From contig OZ023190.1 in assembly GCA_963995505.1 (NCBI GenBank), positions 19,648,092 through 19,712,091 of the forward strand: a DNA stretch of 64,000 nt, read 5' to 3'. Every line of letters starts with the position of its first letter. The stretch's first letter is position 1. The stretch is from Hypericum androsaemum (taxonomy: Eukaryota; Streptophyta; Magnoliopsida; Malpighiales; Hypericaceae). The notes below the pieces were generated by a model. That model ran no database searches. It saw only the letters and a program-made list of their open reading frames with translations, and had not been told where the DNA came from. This document shows positions 57,902 through 64,000 of the stretch, one piece after another. Both the position numbers and the translations under genes were made by a program.

Positions 57902-59420
57902 TGATGAGCGTAAGAAATGCTTATTTTATCCCCTCATTTTAGGGTCATTTAGACCCATTTTTGAGTCTGTTTGATTCTTTTTATGCCATCTTTGAGTCTG
58001 TCGCCTAGAATAGTTTCACCCTTTTGTCTTTGTGTCTTTTGGAGGAGGATTTTGCAAGGACGCAAAGATCTAATGAGAAGAGGCGAGCGTTGCAAGAGTT
58101 GAGTAGAGAAACAGCCAGCTGAAACCAAGCTGCACCCGCCGAATGATAAAATACGCACCGGTTGGCATCTCTACTGCAAAAACAAATCAGATGGCACCCC
58201 CATCGATGGACGGCGTGGAGACTTCATCGAGATTTTTCTCAACCTCCTGTGTCCCACCGGGCTGTGCTCCCTTTCCACCGAGCGGTGCCAGAAGAGAGTG
58301 AGGCTAGTTTTTTCATGAAAAAACTGTTGAACGATAGAGTCACCCACTGATTGGCGCCCATGTCATCGTCTGAACTCCGCATCCGCTGGTCGGCCCCAAA
58401 ATCCCAGAATCCCCTGCCAGCTCAGCTCGTCGGATGGTACCCCTTGTACCGGAAGGCATTTTCATCAAATTTTGCCTAAGAGAATTAGATATTTTGATAG
58501 ATTTTTGAAGATTTTGGCTACATTTTAGGGTTGAGGTGGAGACTTCTCTATAAATACCCCCCTCAATCCCTCAAGTTGTAAGCTTAGACACCAAAGACTT
58601 AAAGTTAGGGTTTTTGAGTAATTGAAGGAGGAGCTCAAGGAGCAAGGAGTGCATGACGGGAGAGGATCGAGCAGTTCGTCACCACGATTGAGCATTCTCT
58701 ATCCCTTCTCTTTAATTCCACTCTTGTGACATTACTCTCTTTCATACAATGTTGTTTTTATTAAATGACAATGTGTGAGTAGTCTCTTTTTGGGTCAGGT
58801 GCCTTAGTCCTCTCAAAATGCTTAGTTTTGAATGGGCTTAACCTTTTGAGAGTGTAGCAGTTAGGTGCGTAATACATTGGGTAACTGACATCCATTGGAA
58901 TCTATTGGTGAGTAGTGTTAGTAACGACCTAGAGTCCTTCCTAATCGATGGTAGCGTGACCCAAAGTACTTAACCATGAAGGGGAGTGTGGAAAAGCCGA
59001 ACCGCTAGACTATACATTTACCTGATGGACTTAGCCATGAGAATGGACTTTCCCAAGAATAGTAGTGTGTAGTTGGCCTAAGGGTGGTGCATTAATGAGT
59101 GAGGTTTAGGAGGGAAAATTTTGGTAGTCTTAACACCTAAGTGAGGTTGACAACTTACCAATATTGGGTGTGAGTGACGTTCTCGCCGGGACATCTCTAG
59201 TACCTTCTTTGTGGCGTGAAGTACTTAGCCGTGAAACATCATGCCTTAGTACACCTAAGCCCACCACGAACATAAAAGCCTAAGAGAGACCAAGCATGTA
59301 GGGATGGCGAAAGGCACTTAGCCTAATTTTCTTTAAATTGTCTTTGCCCCTTTTCAACTTAGTCTTGTCTATGCTTGCTTCACCCAAACCTTCATAAAAC
59401 ACTAATCAACCTAATCTTAA
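57902..59420 (+). repeat. 3' LTR of the non-autonomous gypsy-type element
   Basis: Starts TGATGAGCGTAAGAAATGC right after a purine-rich tract. It contains CTATAAATACC near 58549, a likely promoter. The right end is uncertain (about 59400-59480) because no second LTR copy is present. Confidence 0.65.
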
Positions 59421-59801
59421 GTGCATTTCACTCGGGATGTCTTGAACTTGCTCTTTGTAGTTCGACATTTTACCAGTACTCACTATTATTGTAAGGTGGA
59501 CCAAAAATCCACTCTTCACTCTCCCTCTCTCTGTATATTTCTCATTTTCCCAAGGGATAAAAGGGAATTAATTCCTTTAATGGGTCTTTCTAGGTTTGTG
59601 TTTTTAAGCTCAAAGATTTGATATTTCCTCTCCTGATTGATGATTTATTGATGTTTGGGGATTGATTGTTACTGGGTAATGTTATTGGAAGGGGAAGGGT
59701 CACTTTGGGGTATTTTAATCTGGATCGTTCGATTGGATCGTTGACTAGACAGAGGGGGGGATTGGGTGAGATTGAGTGAGTTGGAACCACCACCTCGAGT
59801 A

Positions 59802-62413
59802 ATGAACTGTGGTGATGATGAGGCTGCTTCAGCTTCGGTGGGTCCACCTCAGCCTCTGGAGCGGAAATTCTCTCAGGTCTTCGAGGAAAGAAGCACCGGT
59901 GATGAAGTTCCAAAAGGTAAATAACATAAGCTTTGCCCCTTTTTTGTTTGCTTGGTGGTTAGTTAGTTTAAGGTACTCCTTTGGATACGGTTGGTGGTTC
60001 CACTGCTGACACAATGTTAGGACTTTCTTTTGGTTCAAGATCCACATGGATCATGGGTTTGGAATCATCTGTTTCCTGAGTTCTTGAGTTTCTATTAATT
60101 TGTTTGGTAATTAAAGATGCAGATGGCGGCGAGGATGATTAGGTAGTTGGGTTTAGGGAAGTGCGAGGATAATCTCTGATTATAGTGAGCTTGGGTTGGG
60201 GTTTGCATATAGACAACGGATTTGCAGGGGGCCTGGTTATAGATCAGCTTAATGGGGTTTCAATCCTGGAATATGCAGCTGCTGTCAATGGTGGATCAAG
60301 AAGAGATTTGGAGCGGATGGACTACGAAGTTAGTATGCATCCTGAGTTTCGATACTAAAATAGAGTTCCTAAGCCATGAACCTGAGGTATAGTCAGAGGC
60401 AGTTGCTTCTGCGTACAATTTCAAATGTACTCACGTATGGCACTACTAATACGCATATTGCTCATTTTAGATTGATTATCTTAAGAGTTTGGAGATGGAG
60501 GAAAAAATCAACAAAATCAGATGGTGCCTTTCTTTGATCTTTTTGACTTAGAGGCCCGCCAAGCAGGAACTCTACTTTCTTATCACTAATTCTTGTAAAC
60601 TGTCTGTCTGGAAATGGCACAGGTACAAGAAAAAAAGGTGAAGAAGATATCTGATATGAACATGGACCCCTTAAAAGCTGTAGAAAATGGTAGTGTAGCT
60701 AGCTTAAGTAACTCAAGTAGTACCAAACCACATCTTGCAAATGGAGGGTGTGCTGACAGATCTAACAGCTCTCCAAGCTACGAATTCACATTCCCACCCG
60801 GGGGCATTGCATCGCTTCATTTACCAATGGTAGTTGTGCATAAGCTTCTCTCTTTCTCTTCTTCCATTTGTTGTGCCATAAAGAACTCACCATTTTTTAT
60901 CTCAGACTTGCATTTGAGTCTCAGTTATATATTTCTATTTTGGTGCATGTTTGGTTCTTGGAGCATACAATAATGTGTCTTCATATGTTTTTGAATTATC
61001 TCTTACGTTCTCTGTTGCACGCTATGATGTTAGGTAAGCAATGAGACAAGCTTGTTGGCTAGATGTCGAAGGGTGTACACTCATGCACATGATTACAGAT
61101 GACCATATCAACTCTATTTCTAACAACAGGTTACTTTTCTTTTACGACTTTGTCCCAGTTTAATGTTCATGCTCTGCAAATCTATTATTAGCTATCATTA
61201 TCTCATCTATTAATTCTTCTTGGCTAGACTGAAGTATGTTGAGTAGAATTTGTGGGGCAAAGGTAGTGACTGAAATGTGACTAAGGATGGGAGACATATA
61301 CTTAGCAAAGACAATATGACTCTAAAGGTGTCAACTTTTAACTTGCTGTAGATTTTTAAATGGATGTGTTGTTCGTGCATTCCTCGTATTAACAAAAACT
61401 ATTTTTTTATTTTAATCGATCTTAAGTACATTATTCTGCAAATTTTTTGTCACTATTGTAACATCTAGATGATTATTCAAATTTCTGCTTCTTCATGTGC
61501 ATGTCTCTGATGCTGCAACAAAGTTTTTGGGGAAACATTCTGTATGTGCTCTAATAGAATACAGTTCAGCTTTTAGATTCTCACATTCTTCTATTTTTCT
61601 ATTATTAGTTGTGGGACATCAATATGGTTTCAGGTCCAGTTGCAATGTTCAAGGTTCACCAGTGTCTAAGACCAAAGGTTAGATCTTCCCTGTTTATAAA
61701 GATGAACATGTACATCTGCTATTTTTTTTTAAAATTTCCGATTTTTTCCTTCCTTAATCTTCTCAGCTTTGTGATTTATTCAAAAATGACTTCATCTTCG
61801 ATAAATTTGAGTGCTGCTTGAGCGACGATGGCTTGTGAGTAGTTACTGGATCTTACCAGTTTGTGCTATGCATTTCTTGCTTCCAAACCACTTATTTCTT
61901 GTGAGTGTACTAACTTCATGTTTCCATTTGCACCGAAAATCTATTCCGTGTTTTTGGTTTCTCTCAAGGAAGTAATGAGGAAACAACTTTGGAAGCCAGC
62001 AAAAACCCAAAGAGGTACTTTTCGCCTCCGCAGCCTTTTTGATTCCTAGATCTGATTCCTGTGATACGCAGGTGATATGGTTTCCTCTGTCTCTGCTCTT
62101 TTAGGAGACAGGTGCAGACACCTTCAAGGCCCCCTAGATCCCTAAACAGCATAACAGGAGCAGCATGATGAGGTCAGCACCTTCGCTTAATTTCTTCCAT
62201 CCAATCTTTATGCCCGTCATTGTTGGGCTCCTATGTAACTGGTTTGTATGGTATGATCTTGTGCAATGATTAGGAGGAGCTGAGAACCCGGTAGTTGATG
62301 CACACTGGAACTCTTTTGATTTCATGACAAAGCTGCTCTACCTAGCATGGCACCCATCTAAAAACGCCATTGCCTGTGCTGCTGCAAATAGCTTGTACAT
62401 GTACTATGCATAA
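59802..62413 (+). pseudogene. PP2A B55 regulatory subunit pseudogene
   Basis: The B55 WD40 subunit directs protein phosphatase 2A to substrates. Exon-like blocks in order: 59802-59916 (MNCGDDEAASA, LERKFSQVFEERS); 60286-60386 (GGSRRDLERMDYEV, HPEFRY, then an extra T at 60356 shifts the frame); 60471-60529 (DYLKSLEMEEKINKIRW); 60623-60830 (VQEKKVKKISDMNMDP, FTFPPGGIASLHLP). Then 61035-61130 (LLARCRRVYTHAHDY, then stops); 61609-61677 (LWDINMVSGPVAMFKVHQ); 61767-61831 (LCDLFKNDFIFDKFECCL); 61951-62017 (VFGFSQGS, LEASKNP); 62105-62152 (RRQVQTPSRPPRSL); 62272-62413 (FDFMTKLLYLAWHPSKNAIA to MYYA-TAA). Blocks for the DHLATGDRGG blade, the FISADDLRVNLWN blade and the SSKGSIRLIDMR blade were not found. 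Introns are kept, so it is a decayed duplicate rather than a processed copy. Confidence 0.88.
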
Positions 62414-63129
62414 AGAGGTCCCAAGAAGGAAATGTATTTGCTTGGTTAACTTTTCGGATTGCTATTGGAGAAGACACCTTTTCCACTCCCACCAACCAGT
62501 TTGGTGGTGGCCACATACATCGGTTCTCATGTATCCACCGATTCTTCAATCCGAAGCTTGTGTTTGCATTATCTCGATGGTCCAGATTCAAAGAATCCAC
62601 AATGAAGCATTGTGCTCCGCCAGATTCTCTTAAATTCATCCTTCCTAACTTTCGAAAATTCATTTTAGTTTCCGCTTTTTTGCCTGCGTCTGCCAAAAAT
62701 AGAAGATGCATCAATGTTCCAAGTCGTGTCGGGTTGAAATCGGGAGAAAGAAATGTGAATTTAGCTCTTCTACTGCATAACTAAAGGGTACTATAATAAA
62801 AATTGCCACTAGGTCTCCCAAGTTAAATGTGGCTGTATGGGAAGTTCTTCAACTCCTTTTTATCGATTCTTTTGTCACGTTTGAGACTCATTAGTCCTTT
62901 GGCGGGAGAAGGATGTGGTTGTAATTTCCAAGTAAAATATTCTCCCTCTCTCTTCTATTCTCCGTCAAGAAAACTTCCAAGTGTATTCTTCCTCATGTGG
63001 AGCCATTGGGTTACGACTGGAAAAAACAAAATAATTCACTTAAATTTGCAATACTTGATTTTTTTTACATCATTATATATGGTCTAACTATTTTTTGGAT
63101 AGCTGATACGTTCGGTTTTACTAAGGGTT
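62414..63129. other. Spacer without gene
   Basis: Downstream of the B55 pseudogene. It probably holds its former 3' UTR. Nothing else is recognised. Confidence 0.4.
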
Positions 63130-63137
63130 AGGAAGAC

Positions 63138-63960
63138 TTGATTGTTGCACCTCTTGAATCACCGGGTTTCCTCTATAAAGGAGAAACTATTAAAATACTG
63201 AATCTGCCATCAATTTCGCAAGTATCATTTTACATTTTTTTACATTATCCAAATTCCATCTCTATCACGTGCGAAGAGATAGCTACAATTGACCAGCCTG
63301 AAAACGAGATCATACAAAATGCGGCACTCGATCGTCTTGTGAAACAAATTGGAGACAGCGAAAAAATCATTTCACATACGGTTGCTATAGAAGCAATGTT
63401 GGAGTTTGCTATCCTTAATCTTTCCGACGAGCTAATTGATTGTTTGATTTATTTATTTTGTATTTGAATTTCTAATATAACTCATGTGGAATTATCGATT
63501 TATGTTTTAGGTACATGCATTGCGAGTCGAAACGGTAGTAAAGAGAAAGCCGTTGACTGATTTAGAAGAGGAGATGCAGAATTTGTCATCTTTAGCAACC
63601 TCCGTAAGTTTTTTAATTATTTTTTATTTGATATTTTTTTGTGTGTATATCAACCTGTTATTTTTTTTATTTTTGAAGCTAATGGGCATCATCGAAGAAT
63701 TTGGTGAAACAAGGTCCGATATTCATCTTTTGAAGACACGAGTCAATCAAATAAATGCAATTTTAGGAGAAAAGACTCTACAAATTAATCACAAAATTAA
63801 GAAGCTTGATGCTCTTCTGGTAAGTTTAGTGGGTTAATTAGTTTTTTTTAATATTAACATTTAGATATTCTAATATGAATTTGTTATGTGTGTGTAGGCC
63901 AGGAATACAAAGATACTTATCGTTATAGGCAGATGGACGTTGATCATTGCCTCCACTTAA
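63138..63960 (+). CDS. Unrecognised spliced gene, 3' part: coiled coil plus hydrophobic tail
   Basis: Three clean phase-0 exons with GT-AG borders: 63511-63603 (VHALRVETVVKRKPLTDLEE), 63679-63819 (IIEEFGETRSDIHLLKTRVN, NHKIKKLDALL) and 63898-63960 (ARNTKILIVIGRWTLIIAST, TAA at 63958). An earlier open block, 63138-63467, contains ESPGFLYKGETIKILNL and IIQNAALDRLVKQIGDSEK. Its donor could not be fixed and its start codon is not visible, so the 5' end is uncertain. Hydrophobic residues every third or fourth position suggest a helical bundle or coiled coil. The Ile/Leu-rich C-terminus could be a tail anchor. I do not recognise the family. Intact splice sites suggest a real gene or a recent remnant. 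Confidence 0.6.
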
Positions 63961-64000
63961 ATTTTTTTTGATAATTATGTATATTTTTTATTGTATGTCT

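Larger units (their letters stand above)
54198..59420 (+). mobile_element. Non-autonomous gypsy-type element with two protease-like domains
   Basis: Plus strand: gag region, two retropepsin-like domains, long non-coding stretch, polypurine tract (gtgtgggggag) and a 3' LTR from 57902. No reverse transcriptase, RNase H or integrase lies between protease and polypurine tract, although about 1 kb of DNA is there. The 5' LTR is missing. Confidence 0.7.

Noticed and set aside
1..64000. tRNA, rRNA, origin or organellar insert
   Set aside because: No cloverleaf, rRNA segment or chloroplast/mitochondrial gene block was recognised on either strand. The only tRNA-like matches are primer sites and the SINE boxes.

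Overview
This window is nuclear DNA of a flowering plant. The evidence is GT-AG spliced genes of plant type (CTP synthase, a NAC factor, a D6PK-type AGC kinase, PP2A B55), AT-rich spacers, several families of LTR retrotransposons, plant L1-type LINEs, MULE- and hAT-like DNA elements, and an integrated plant pararetrovirus. The species cannot be fixed from sequence alone. Gene density is low and most of the 64 kb is dead or dying mobile DNA.

Layout. 0-3.2 kb: 3' two-thirds of a CTP synthase gene (+), eleven exons, apparently intact. 3.2-4.4 kb: a SINE candidate and a broken NAC (BRN/SMB-like) pseudogene (-). 5.1-7.0 kb: 5'-truncated LINE (+). 7.1-8.3 kb: element with about 200-bp terminal inverted repeats. 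8.3-19.6 kb: an endogenous pararetrovirus (Caulimoviridae, best fit florendovirus). One full genome-length copy is followed head-to-tail by an internally deleted copy and then a scrambled, partly inverted tail. 19.7-20.6 kb: LINE fragment (-). 22.0-24.5 kb: two adjacent Pack-MULE-like elements, the first with a perfect 9-bp target duplication. 25.4-25.7 kb: small seed-maturation (PM41/LEA-like) gene (-). 26.1 kb: solo LTR. 26.9-28.7 kb: D6PK/G11A-like kinase (-) with two lesions. 29.9-36.2 kb: Ty1/copia element (+) with both LTRs. 36.4-38.1 kb: copia LTR end, hAT-like MITE and a minisatellite. 38.9-44.4 kb: second copia (-) with both LTRs. 44.7-45.4 kb: CcmE-like fragment and a MULE end. 47.1-49.8 kb: third copia fragment (-). 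49.8-59.4 kb: two Ty3/gypsy-type elements in opposite orientation, the second lacking reverse transcriptase and carrying two protease-like domains. 59.8-62.4 kb: PP2A B55 pseudogene (+). 63.1-64.0 kb: 3' part of an unrecognised spliced coiled-coil gene with a hydrophobic tail.

Only the CTP synthase, the small seed-maturation gene and perhaps the last gene look able to make a product. The most instructive region is the pararetrovirus locus. It holds a unit genome measurable primer site to primer site, a second ORF of unknown function, two copies whose stop codons differ by C-to-T changes, and several microhomology junctions. I see no cellular pathway or operon-like system linking the genes. 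All interpretations rest on reading the sequence; no database search was possible.
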